A stretch of DNA of 64,000 bases. Source: Cylindrotheca closterium (lineage: Eukaryota; Bacillariophyta; Bacillariophyceae; Bacillariales; Bacillariaceae). The number at the start of each line of letters is the position of its first letter. Position 1 is the stretch's first letter. The position numbers and the translations under genes are program-made. Shown piece by piece: positions 23,450 through 34,416 of this stretch. The stretch spans positions 47,077 to 111,076 of the forward strand of contig CAKOGP040001981.1 in the NCBI GenBank assembly GCA_933822405.4, written 5' to 3'. Below the pieces are notes generated by a model. The model saw only the letters and a list, made by a program, of their open reading frames with translations. It was not told where the DNA came from and did no database searches.

Positions 23450-23637
23450 TACTAATGCCCAAAAACAACAAAATGGTAAGTCCGATCTTTCAACTGTCTT
23501 CAAATGTATTCACCAACTCTCCACTCCCGACGATTCATTCATCAATTTATCATCTCCCAACTCCAACTATTCTCCCATTCCTCCGTAGTTCCACACTCAA
23601 GTCAGCCAATGGTTGGTTGTTGCTCCATACCTTCTGC

Positions 23638-26600
23638 CTAGACTATCTCTTGGATCTCCACAACTGTCACAGTGCCCTCAACTCCGTCCACCATTCTCTC
23701 CTTGTCAACCGCAATCACGCGAAACATAGTGTCCGGAGCAAACAAAACCTCAGCTTCATGTTTGTTCTTTGAAAACTCCGAGACGTCCACGCCACTGCAA
23801 TGTCTGCTGATAGCAAAAAGGATTCTTGTTTGGGAACGATCAATCGTGTTCAAAAAGGCCGAAGCCTTGAGCTCCGATTGGCTCGTGCTAAAGAAACCCT
23901 TGTCGCACAAAGTACCTCCGACTTCCAGCTTCATTGGGATGCTTCCCGATCCCCGGTACAATGTCTTGTCGCTGTCAAAAACCTTCAAATGCTTCTCCCA
24001 GCGAAGGCCAACGTTCAACGCCCTTCTGGCTTGCTGAGTGATGCCAATGTATTTCTCCTTCCCGGGTTGGATCCTTCCACTTCGAAGAAAGGAATTGATG
24101 ATTGCATAATCTTTCCCAGTGTACATCTTGATCGCCTTCGTCAGTTGTCTGAACTGCTTTCTACCCATGGGTCGCTGGAGCCAGTCGTCGATCTTCTTTC
24201 GACTAAGCTCGATCCCATTGAAGCCATTCTTCACTTGTTCCAGTACCTTGGATTGCATCAATCCGTGTTGCTCACAACACTCACGTTGACTCCATTCACT
24301 CTCCACTGGTTCCAATTCCTTCGATTGCTCCAACTTGGGCTGCTCACGACATTCGCTTTGCTTCCATTGGTCTTTGATTTGATCCAACACCATGGATTGC
24401 TTCAATCTGTGTTGTTCAAGACACTCACGTTGCTCCCATTGGTCCTTGATTTGTCCCAGCACCTTGGATTGCTTCAATCTGTGTTGCTCACGACACTCAT
24501 GTTGGCTGTGGACCTTTTCCACTACCTTGGATTGCTCCATCTCTTGGATCTCCACAACTGTCACAGTGCCCTCAACTCCGTCCACCATTCTCTCCTTGTC
24601 AACCGCAATCACGCGAAACATAGTGTCCGGAGCAAACAAAACCTCAGCTTCATGTTTGTTCTTTGAAAACTCCGAGACGTCCACGCCACTGCAATGTCTG
24701 CTGATAGCAAAAAGGATTCTTGTTTGGGAACGATCAATCGTGTTCAAAAAGGCCGAAGCCTTGAGCTCCGATTGGCTCGTGCTAAAGAAACCCTTGTCGC
24801 ACAAAGTACCTCCGACTTCCAGCTTCATTGGGATGCTTCCCGATCCCCGGTACAATGTCTTGTCGCTGTCAAAAACCTTCAAATGCTTCTCCCAGCGAAG
24901 GCCAACGTTCAACGCCCTTCTGGCTTGCTGAGTGATGCCAATGTATTTCTCCTTCCCGGGTTGGATCCTTCCACTTCGAAGAAAGGAATTGATGATTGCA
25001 TAATCTTTCCCAGTGTACATCTTGATCGCCTTCGTCAGTTGTCTGAACTGCTTTCTACCCATGGGTCGCTGGAGCCAGTCGTCGATCTTCTTTCGACTAA
25101 GCTCGATCCCATTGAAGCCATTCTTCACTTGTTCCAGTACCTTGGATTGCATCAATCCGTGTTGCTCACAACACTCACGTTGACTCCATTGACTCTCCAC
25201 TGGTTCCAATTCCTTCGATTGCTCCAACTTGGGCTGCTCACGACATTCGCGTTGACTCCATTGGTCCTTGACTTGTTTCAGCACCATGGATTGCTTCAAT
25301 CTGTGTTGTTCAAGACACTCACGTTGCTCCCATTGGTCCTTGATTTGTCCCAGCACCTTGGATTGCTTCAATCTGTGTTGCTCACGACACTCATGTTGGC
25401 TGTGGACCTTTTCCACTACCTTGGATTGCTCCATCTCTTGGATCTCCACAACTGTCACAGTGCCCTCAACTCCGTCCACCATTCTCTCCTTGTCAACCGC
25501 AATCACGCGAAACATAGTGTCCGGAGCAAACAAAACCTCAGCTTCATGTTTGTTCTTTGAAAACTCCGAGACGTCCACGCCACTGCAATGTCTGCTGATA
25601 GCAAAAAGGATTCTTGTTTGGGAACGATCAATCGTGTTCAAAAAGGCCGAAGCCTTGAGCTCCGATTGGCTCGTGCTAAAGAAACCCTTGTCGCACAAAG
25701 TACCTCCGACTTCCAGCTTCATTGGGATGCTTCCCGATCCCCGGTACAATGTCTTGTCGCTGTCAAAAACCTTCAAATGCTTCTCCCAGCGAAGGCCAAC
25801 GTTCAACGCCCTTCTGGCTTGCTGAGTGATGCCAATGTATTTCTCCTTCCCGGGTTGGATCCTTCCACTTCGAAGAAAGGAATTGATGATTGCATAATCT
25901 TTCCCAGTGTACATCTTGATCGCCTTCGTCAGTTGTCTGAACTGCTTTCTACCCATGGGGCGCTGGAGCCAGTCGTCGATCTTCTTTCGACTAAGCTCGA
26001 TCCCATTGAAGCCATTCTTCACTTGTTCCAGTACCTTGGATTGCATCAATCCGTGTTGCTCACAACACTCACGTTGACTCCATTCACTCTCCACTGGTTC
26101 CAATTCCTTCGATTGCTCCAACTTGGGCTGCTCACGACATTCGCGTTGACTCCATTGGTCTTTGATTTGATCCAACACCATGGATTGCTTCAATCTGTGC
26201 TGTTCGAGACTCTCACGTTGCTCCCATTGGTCCTTGATTTGTCCCAGCACCTTGGATTGCTTCAATCTGTGTTGCTCACGACACTCATGTTGGCTCTGGA
26301 CCTTTTCCACTACCTTGGATTGCTCCATCTCTTGGATCTCCACAACTGTCACAGTGCCCTCAACTCCGTCCACCATTCTCTCCTTGTCAACCGCAATCAC
26401 GCGAAACATAGTGTCCGGAGCAAACAAAACCTCAGCTTCATGTTTGTTCTTTGAAAACTCCGAGACGTCCACGCCACTGCAATGTCTGCTGATAGCAAAA
26501 AGGATTCTTGTTTGGGAACGATCAATCGTGTTCAAAAAGGCCGAAGCCTTGAGCTCCGATTGGCTCGTGCTAAAGAAACCCTTGTCGCACAAAGTACCTC

Positions 26601-28021
26601 CGACTTCCAGCTTCATTGGGATGCTTCCCGATCCCCGGTACAATGTCTTGTCGCTGTCAAAAACCTTCAAATGCTTCTCCCAGCGAAGGCCAACGTTCAA
26701 CGCCCTTCTGGCTTGCTGAGTGATGCCAATGTATTTCTCCTTCCCGGGTTGGATCCTTCCACTTCGAAGAAAGGAATTGATGATTGCATAATCTTTCCCA
26801 GTGTACATCTTGATCGCCTTCGTCAGTTGTCTGAACTGCTTTCTACCCATGGGTCGCTGGAGCCAGTCGTCGATCTTCTTTCGACTAAGCTCGATCCCAT
26901 TGAAGCCATTCTTCACTTGTTCCAGTACCTTGGATTGCATCAATCCGTGTTGCTCACAACACTCACGTTGACTCCATTGACTCTCCACTGGTTCCAATTC
27001 CTTCGATTGCTCCAACTTGGGCTGCTCACGACATTCGCTTTGCTTCCATTGGTCTTTGATTTGATCCAACACCATGGATTGCTTCAATCTGTGCTGTTCG
27101 AGACTCTCACGTTGCTCCCATTGGTCCTTGATTTGTCCCAGCACCTTGGATTGCTTCAATCTGTGTTGCTCACGACACTCATGTTGGCTCTGGACCTTTT
27201 CCACTACCTTGGATTGCTCCATCTCTTGGATCTCCACAACTGTCACAGTGCCCTCAACTCCGTCCACCATTCTCTCCTTGTCAACCGCAATCACGCGAAA
27301 CATAGTGTCCGGAGCAAACAAAACCTCAGCTTCATGTTTGTTCTTTGAAAACTCCGAGACGTCCACGCCACTGCAATGTCTGCTGATAGCAAAAAGGATT
27401 CTTGTTTGGGAACGATCAATCGTGTTCAAAAAGGCCGAAGCCTTGAGCTCCGATTGGCTCGTGCTAAAGAAACCCTTGTCGCACAAAGTACCTCCGACTT
27501 CCAGCTTCATTGGGATGCTTCCCGATCCCCGGTACAATGTCTTGTCGCTGTCAAAAACCTTCAAATGCTTCTCCCAGCGAAGGCCAACGTTCAACGCCCT
27601 TCTGGCTTGCTGAGTGATGCCAATGTATTTCTCCTTCCCGGGTTGGATCCTTCCACTTCGAAGAAAGGAATTGATGATTGCATAATCTTTCCCAGTGTAC
27701 ATCTTGATCGCCTTCGTCAGTTGTCTGAACTGCTTTCTACCCATGGGTCGCTGGAGCCAGTCGTCGATCTTCTTTCGACTAAGCTCGATCCCATTGAAGC
27801 CATTCTTCACTTGTTCCAGTACCTTGGATTGCATCAATCCGTGTTGCTCACAACACTCACGTTGACTCCATTGACTCTCCACTGGTTCCAATTCCTTCGA
27901 TTGCTCCAACTTGGGCTGCTCACGACATTCGCGTTGACTCCATTGGTCCTTGACTTGTTTCAGCACCATGGATTGCTTCAATCTGTGTTGTTCAAGACAC
28001 TCACGATGCTTCCATTGGACT
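23638..28021 (-). repeat. Five 894-bp tandem repeats inside the ART gene (unit B)
   Basis: Same 894-bp period as in unit A, so the window carries ten copies of the ART module in total. Confidence 0.97.
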
Positions 28022-28628
28022 AGCAACTGCCCGACCACTTGGCGACGACGCTCACGCTTGGCCAAGTAAATGGCCCGAGCCCTGTAAAGTTCCAAAGATA
28101 ATGGTACATTTGACATGCGACGACTTTCAAGATCATTGGAGGGGCTCCAATCAGTGTCAATGTCAATGTCAGTGCCAATGTCGATAGAATTGCTATCAGA
28201 GACCTCCTCCTCTGATGCTGTCCTTTCTCGCCGTAGATGAAGTGCGCCTTCGTTTCGCAACGACCACGACGAAGAAACCACTCCGACAACACCACTGGAC
28301 AAAAACCGTTGTTGTTCTGGTTCTTCTTTTCTGGCGACTCGAAGACTGTAGCGTCTACCAGATTCATTCCATCCAGATCCCATTGATGGTTGTGCCCGTT
28401 GGGCTACTCGCAAGCTACGCCGTTGACCAGACTCTGTTTCCGTACCAGAACCATAATCATCATTGCTGCCGCTCGCATGAATAAAACTCGAAGCATCGTC
28501 CAAAAGAACACTGAGGGCACTTCTGCGGACAGGAGTGCGTCTCGTCATGGGCGCTGCTTCGGTTTCTTGGCTACCTCTACACCTTGGATCGCCGAGTCCA
28601 AAGCTGAGATCGTTGAGTAGATCTTCCA
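23638..28628 (-). CDS. Five-domain ADP-ribosyltransferase, unit B paralogue
   Basis: Same length and architecture as the gene at 13847-18837: paired GSG module at the N-terminus, then five ART domains with LYRG, FFSTS and EAE all present in every copy. The differences are in the linkers. The order of the two linker types (MVLKQVKDQWSQRECREQ and MVLDQIKDQWKQSECREQ) is not the same as in unit A, hybrid linkers occur, and ESEW replaces ESQW in places. A Ser/Asn difference (SPSSDL versus SPSNDL) lies near residue 164. The 5' end has the same GTG and splice-acceptor ambiguity; Met28 is at 28548. Target, localisation and regulation are unknown. Confidence 0.85.
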
Positions 28629-30056
28629 CTGTTAAAAATAATCTTATATCAAAAGTAAGTCCGGTAATTCAGAGAACTGGCCGACTCTAGCCGCATGTTC
28701 ACCTAGTCTGTATTTTAACTCCCGACAGAGTACGCGATGGTTAGGATCGTCTCCTGAGCAGCCGCGTGAATGGAAAAGCCCTGCAATCCCTGCTCGTTAT
28801 CTGGCACGTGCCGTCCGCACCCTCTCAGACGTGAATGTGAGAGCGTCCGCCGTAGTGTGGTACCAAACCTCGTTTCGTCGTATATTGATCCCCGTGATAC
28901 ACAGACGGGAGCTCACCGAACAAAACTTTCCTATTTTAGTGCATGGAAGGCTAGGAATGGGGCCTTTTATATGTTTCAAAGTCGTCAACAAACCAAACTC
29001 GATATCGATGACCAAATGCAAATGCAAATGCAAATGAAGCAAATGAAGCAAATGAAGCAAATGAAAATGGCATCCCGTTCGATGTGACACAGACTTCTGA
29101 CTTTATGCTTCGGTCAAATGATGATGATGACATACAGTAATGCATACACATGGAGTGTATGCCCATCAATTGATTGCGTAAACGTATTGGTGTCATTGCT
29201 TCCTTCAGTGGAAAAAGTGACTTTTCTCCTAACAGTACTGTAGCTGTAGCTCCCTCTCCATCCAACACCGTGTTTATTTTCTTCTTCGCTGCGTAGAGCT
29301 GTGTAGAAGCTTTACCAGTACCGTTTCTGAAAATGACAGACAAATGGAAACCTTTTTTGGAAACTCAATTTGGCGATGGTGTGGAGTAAAGTCAACAAAG
29401 AAACGGGCACTCACAAACTTGACACGATTGATAATGTTTCAGGTTGAGGTCTGATCTGAATTGAATGCATGAACCATCAGCGTGTTGAGGAGATCGATAG
29501 TCGACAACGTCTCATCCGTTGAAATTAAATGAGCACGCAACGTGATGACAGGATGCTGAAAATGCACATCAAGCAAGCCGACAATATGCCGCACTGCGGT
29601 TCGAACACACTCCTGATTACACTACTACGCCACCACTCCACCACAATATGGAAAGATGACCAATCTGATACAAAACATCGTCAAGGTCGCGACTATAATA
29701 ACAGCTGCAGAATGAACTTCAGAAGGGGGAAGCAAACAAATTGACATGGATTCTTTTTTTGGAAGAAAAGTTCGCTGGTTGCGCCTCATCCAATGATATG
29801 TATACGTGTGGTATAGTAGGTCGTCTTCTAGGAAACCTTACTTGGTCAGCGAACGAACAATGGTGTGATGCTTCACAGGTGCCGAAGTGTTGCTTTTTAT
29901 TGTGAAAATGAATTGGTAGATGTAAATGTACAGTTGCGGTGTTCTCAATAGGTCTAAAGAAATCAATTTATTTTTAATAACATATTATACTTCTAGGGAC
30001 ATTGTATTTTTATGAAACATCTATCATGCCTTCTCGGTCGCTTGTCATGTGTGTTC
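28629..30056. other. 5' flank of the ART gene (unit B), then unique intergenic sequence
   Basis: Copy of 18838-20115 up to 29906, including the microsatellite at 29014-29065. The stretch 29907-30056 is unique, AT-rich and holds the 3' flank of the next gene. I see no gene. Confidence 0.5.
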
Positions 30057-32822
30057 TCAATCATCGCTTTCGTAGAGGGACTTGACGAGGGCAGAGTGCG
30101 ATTTGCGTGGCTTGTGTAACTTTTTTGAAACCGTATCTGTCACGAGCATCATCTCTTGCCCTTTTCCTTTGGGATTTGTGAAAGAAACAATGTTGACATC
30201 GCTGTCGTCGTCACCGGATTTCGTCTTCTTCCCACTGCTGCGATTGAACAAGCGGCTCTTTAGTGACGACTTTCGGTGGTGGGTGCGGAAGTTTTTGCCA
30301 CCCTCTTCTTCTTTGGGAGCAGGGGGTGGTGTCATTGGCTGACTCCAGGCACGTATGGAGGGGACAAAGTTGTCATGGTCACTCTGAAGGAGTATTTGCT
30401 TCTGGGCTTTTCCACTTTTTGTAGAGTCTTGATTTGTGGAACGATTCTTGGCGACACCGTGTCTTGGATGCTGTTTCTTGTCTTTCATCTTTCTGGAAGA
30501 AGAGCGACGCTCGTCGCTCTTATCTTTACGAGTCCATGTTCGCAGTATCTTCTTGTCTTTCTTCCTCTTGTCGCTCTTCACATCATCCTCCATGATTACC
30601 ACAATTGGTTCGTCCTTTGGTCCCACTCCACTTTCATCAGTTGGGAATACGAATGGTGACCAAAGCCAGTTTGTCAAGTCATAGATATCTGCTGGCTTCT
30701 CCTCAACTGCTGCCTTCAATTCTTCTTTCTGCTCGGTATGTTTGGGAGCTTGTTCAGCATTCTTCTCTTTCTTCTTGGTAAGACGCTGCTTGGCGGGCAG
30801 AGCGTGTTCAACTTTCGTCTCTTTCTTCTCTTTCTTCTCCTTCTTGCTCGATCGAAAGAAGGACATGTGGCTCATGGTCCGACTGTGCCCCTTTCCTTTC
30901 TTCTTTTTCTTATTGTCGTCTCCCTTGACGCTATCTTCAGACCTTGCAGAAGCACTCACAGTTTTGCTTATGGTATTGCTTTCCTGTTCACTTGGCTTTT
31001 CGCTGGCTTGCAATGACACCTTGAATAGGTTGGCAATCATCTCGACTGCTTCTGAGGCTGTGCTTGGTCCCAAGGGGTCGTGCTCCTTGTGCTGGTTCTT
31101 TGGTTCAATATCCTCCTGTTTTGATGGAGAACCGAAGAGCCTCGAGACTTTTTCTTCCTTTGTTGTCTTATTCGTCGAAGCCGTACCTGTACTAGAGTGG
31201 TCGTGTGATAATCTTTCTTTCCTCTTAGGCTGGGCAATTTCTGGTTCTGTTGGCGTAGTATCGGCTTTCCTTGCCGTGGGGGAGAATACTTTTGGGCTGC
31301 TCCTCTTCTGGTCTCGTAGTTTGAGTTCTTTCGGCGACCTCATTGCAACTTTGAGCAGCTGGGATACCTGCTGCTTTGGCGTTGGCGTACTAGATTTCTC
31401 CTTTATCACACTCGTTTCCGGCTCGTCAAACATCACCCTTACTGGCCTTGGTGGAGTTGCTATTTTAGCTCGAGACGGTCGCGGGCTCATTGCTTTGATC
31501 GTTGGATCTCTTCTCTCGAAGTCTGAAGAGAACATGGAACCCCACTGCCATCCAGTTGAATCTCCAAGCCTTACTGGATTGCTTGCACTACGTTCTCGCC
31601 TTTCGGACGAAGAACGAGTACTACGCGGCGGCTCGCTTTCAACTTGATCCCTCTCTTCAATGGCACTGGGACCGACAGCAGCATCGCCAATAACTTGAGA
31701 TTCTATTGGTGCAGTGGACCAAGTACTTTTGGGAGTGTTTGTATTTTTTGGAGTGCTTGCCTTTTTTGGAGTGCTTGCTTTGTCTGTAGATTTGGGACTT
31801 GTAAATCCAAATGAAAACGAAGAGCCTCGAGAATGACCTGTTGATTCATCTTCATCTGCTGGCGACTTTGTTGATGTCGGCGACGGTTCATTATTGGAAC
31901 GGAACGCGAAAGAAGACTTTCTCTTTTCTTGAGATGGCTTCAATGGAGGTTTGCCTAATCCCGCCATCGATACTGACGTTGGAGTTCCTGCTACCAGCCG
32001 CGTCGATCGTGTCGATCTTGGTGTAGCTGCCAAAGGTGGTTTGCCAAGCGGCATCTTCATGTCTCCCACAAGCTCTGTTGTGACCACCATTCCTCTTCCT
32101 TTTGTGGCTGAGGGTGATTTGCGCTTCATCGGTGCTATGGCAACCGGGGAAGGGACATTTCGTCGATTGCCTCTATGGTCCATTTCATTGGAAACCTTCT
32201 TCTCCTGGATATCACTTGAAATCGTACGCATCTTTCTGAAACTGTCTTCTGCGGTGACTTCGACATCCTCTGATTCTCCGATTTCCACTTTAATCAGCTG
32301 AGGAGGCGATGTGGTAGGCTGCTGTGGTGATTTCGACTTGAAGAAGACATCTGCGATCCGACTAAGCGTGCTATGAGTAGAAGATTCTTTCTCTTGTTGC
32401 ACCACACCATCGAATACCTCTGAGTCGTCATCGCCTGCTTCTAAATTGCGGTCTTTATGTTCATCTCCTGATTCTGAATCGTCGTCATACGAACCAGACT
32501 CGTATGATGCAAACGTATCAAATGAATGATTTCCGAACGCATGATATTCCTCCCTTCGGTATTCACCTGCGGATGATTCATCATACGAAGAGCCGAAGGA
32601 AGATGAACCCCGAGTATATGTTCCACTGTTAGATGTGTATGACTCCGTGGTTTCTGCCTCCTCCGATCTTCCAGCAGTTTCTTCATGCTCATAGGAACTG
32701 GATGGCGCTGAGGAATCCGTGGTTGTATATTCTAAACCTGGTGGTGGCGGAGCATCCGCCAATGCATTTGCCGCAAACTTGAAGACGTCAAGGATCCCTT
32801 CTTCAGGCTCAACTGAATTCAT
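30057..32822 (-). CDS. Large intrinsically disordered Ser/Lys-rich protein, function unknown
   Basis: A 921-residue single-exon frame from ATG 32822. I recognise no domain. The N-terminal third is acidic and Ser/Tyr-rich (DDDSESGDEHKD, SSFGSSYDESSAGEY). The middle has repeated basic Ser/Pro blocks with many SP/TP sites (SPRPSRAKIATPPRP, PKKASTPKNTNTPKS). The C-terminal part is Lys-rich (KKKKKGKGH, KKEKKEKKETK) and ends LHKPRKSHSALVKSLYESDD. No signal peptide or membrane segment. The composition suggests a nuclear or cytoskeletal scaffold regulated by proline-directed kinases, but that is inference. It starts 345 bp from the divergent dehydratase gene, so the two may share a promoter region. 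Confidence 0.75.
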   Translation of the reverse strand: MNSVEPEEGILDVFKFAANALADAPPPPGLEYTTTDSSAPSSSYEHEETAGRSEEAETTESYTSNSGTYTRGSSSFGSSYDESSAGEYRREEYHAFGNHSFDTFASYESGSYDDDSESGDEHKDRNLEAGDDDSEVFDGVVQQEKESSTHSTLSRIADVFFKSKSPQQPTTSPPQLIKVEIGESEDVEVTAEDSFRKMRTISSDIQEKKVSNEMDHRGNRRNVPSPVAIAPMKRKSPSATKGRGMVVTTELVGDMKMPLGKPPLAATPRSTRSTRLVAGTPTSVSMAGLGKPPLKPSQEKRKSSFAFRSNNEPSPTSTKSPADEDESTGHSRGSSFSFGFTSPKSTDKASTPKKASTPKNTNTPKSTWSTAPIESQVIGDAAVGPSAIEERDQVESEPPRSTRSSSERRERSASNPVRLGDSTGWQWGSMFSSDFERRDPTIKAMSPRPSRAKIATPPRPVRVMFDEPETSVIKEKSSTPTPKQQVSQLLKVAMRSPKELKLRDQKRSSPKVFSPTARKADTTPTEPEIAQPKRKERLSHDHSSTGTASTNKTTKEEKVSRLFGSPSKQEDIEPKNQHKEHDPLGPSTASEAVEMIANLFKVSLQASEKPSEQESNTISKTVSASARSEDSVKGDDNKKKKKGKGHSRTMSHMSFFRSSKKEKKEKKETKVEHALPAKQRLTKKKEKNAEQAPKHTEQKEELKAAVEEKPADIYDLTNWLWSPFVFPTDESGVGPKDEPIVVIMEDDVKSDKRKKDKKILRTWTRKDKSDERRSSSRKMKDKKQHPRHGVAKNRSTNQDSTKSGKAQKQILLQSDHDNFVPSIRAWSQPMTPPPAPKEEEGGKNFRTHHRKSSLKSRLFNRSSGKKTKSGDDDSDVNIVSFTNPKGKGQEMMLVTDTVSKKLHKPRKSHSALVKSLYESDD

Positions 32823-33167
32823 TAAGCTTTGATGATGGTGCTATTGTCACAGTTTGTGGTGCGTCGCTATCCGCGGAAATAATCACTCTGTTGACGAATG
32901 CGATCTGGCGATAATGAAAAATGTGATCGGCGATGATGAGAAATTGTCCAGCGCGCGTCACATACCGGGTATACACAGCGTGGCATCCTCTCCTAATTTG
33001 GAATGACTAAATAAGCTCCGACTCATCTCATGTCAAACCGCATTACCAAATGAGAACACAAAACAAAACAAAAGATACGAGCATCAGTCGAGACGAGCGC
33101 GAGTAGTATTGCGTGTCAAGCCTACCTACATATCGCAGTTGCATTCCAGAGGATTTGGCATCGTGAT
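32823..33167. promoter_or_regulatory. Divergent promoter region between 32822 and 33168
   Basis: 345 bp separate two head-to-head genes; no other gene fits here. I cannot point to a defined core element. Confidence 0.4.
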
Positions 33168-34298
33168 ATGAAGACTTTCGAAATGATATGCTTCCTTCGT
33201 CTCCTACTGTTTGCATCAATTGCATCAGTCAGGTCGCTTTCGACCGACAATCTGCCTTCGTCCGGCGGTGTTGCTGAGGCCTATGCGAGATCTTCAACCT
33301 CGGGTGTTGTTGTAAGAACTCCTCTTATCGAATCACCCCTCATCAATGAAGAACTGAATTGTCGGCTTCTAGTCAAGGCGGAATGCCTACAACGGACGGG
33401 GAGTTTCAAATTTCGTGGAGCATTCAATCGTCTATCCAGTCTCGAAAGTGAATCAGCGAACAAAGGTGTTGTGGCCTTTTCCAGTGGGAATTTTGGTCAA
33501 GCTTTGGCAGCAGCTGCCACAGCCCTTCAGATTCCGTGTTGTATCGTTTCTCCACATGATGCGCCTGCTGTAAAGTTGGAAAGGATACAGAAATTTGGAG
33601 CAGATTTGGTGTTAAGCACTGCAAAACCAGACGAGAACCGAGAGGTAGTTGCTTCTGCTTTGGCACAAGAAATATCCGCCACTAAGGGTATGACTTTGCT
33701 GCATCCCTTTGAAGATGCTCAGGTCATTCATGGACAAGGTACTTGCGGCATGGAGCTGTTCGATCAATGTCAAGAGTTGACAGGATCTCCTCCTGACATC
33801 ATCTTGATTCCATGTGGAGGAGGTGGCTTGACCGCCGGAATCCAATTGGCTGTGGAACATTACCAAGGAAGCGATCCTACTACAAAGCACACCGAAGTAT
33901 ATACAGTGGAACCTAGAGGTTACGACGATCACGCTCGATCGTTCAATGATGGTAAATTGCAGTCCCTTTCCGAAATCTATTCCAATGAACCACCACCAAG
34001 TGACCGATCCGTCTACTGTGACGCTCTCATGGCCGGAGCACCAGGTGAGATTACATGGAGCGTCAATGGTCCTAGACTAAAAGGGGCATTAGAATCATCT
34101 GGAGACGCATCCGCTGCCAATGGCATGAAAGTGGCCTTTGATCACTACCGATTGGTCTTGGAACCTAGTGGAGCCTTGGGACTTGCGGCCGTGCTGGATG
34201 GCCAAGTGGATGTGACAGACAAGACTGTCGTTGTCATTGCGAGTGGGGGCAATATTGACTTGGAAGTATTTGGCAAACTAATGGAAATGGTGGAATGA
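33168..34298 (+). CDS. PLP-dependent threonine/serine dehydratase (serine racemase-like), secreted or organelle-targeted
   Basis: Fold-type II PLP enzyme of the threonine dehydratase / serine racemase group, deaminating threonine or serine to a 2-oxo acid (or racemising serine). K81 in GSFKFRGAFN is the expected PLP lysine, SSGNFGQA (105-112) is the substrate/cofactor loop, CGGGGLTAGI (216-225) the phosphate-binding glycine loop, and SGGNID (359-364) the C-terminal pyridine-contacting motif. At 376 residues with no ACT regulatory domain it resembles the catabolic or racemase type rather than feedback-inhibited biosynthetic IlvA. The N-terminus (MICFLRLLLFASIASVRS) is a signal peptide, so the protein enters the ER and may go to the plastid or be secreted; a clear ASAFAP motif is not seen. 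Confidence 0.88.
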   Translation: MKTFEMICFLRLLLFASIASVRSLSTDNLPSSGGVAEAYARSSTSGVVVRTPLIESPLINEELNCRLLVKAECLQRTGSFKFRGAFNRLSSLESESANKGVVAFSSGNFGQALAAAATALQIPCCIVSPHDAPAVKLERIQKFGADLVLSTAKPDENREVVASALAQEISATKGMTLLHPFEDAQVIHGQGTCGMELFDQCQELTGSPPDIILIPCGGGGLTAGIQLAVEHYQGSDPTTKHTEVYTVEPRGYDDHARSFNDGKLQSLSEIYSNEPPPSDRSVYCDALMAGAPGEITWSVNGPRLKGALESSGDASAANGMKVAFDHYRLVLEPSGALGLAAVLDGQVDVTDKTVVVIASGGNIDLEVFGKLMEMVE

Positions 34299-34416
34299 AT
34301 CGAGTAGGAAACGAAAACTAAATGGAACTACCAAAGTACACTATTTTGCTACTCTTTCTAAATGGTTGTGCGCTTCCACGCCAAAGCACACTTGTAGAAT
34401 TCTCGACTGTGCTATT

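Larger units (their letters stand above)
20742..29906. repeat. Unit B of the 9.2 kb tandem segmental duplication
   Basis: Copy of 10913-20115, 38 bp shorter because of one deletion near 23457. The end (TGCTTTTTATTGTGAA) is identical to unit A and then diverges at once: unit A enters an ATGAA microsatellite and the carbonic anhydrase fragment, while unit B enters unique sequence. Confidence 0.95.
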
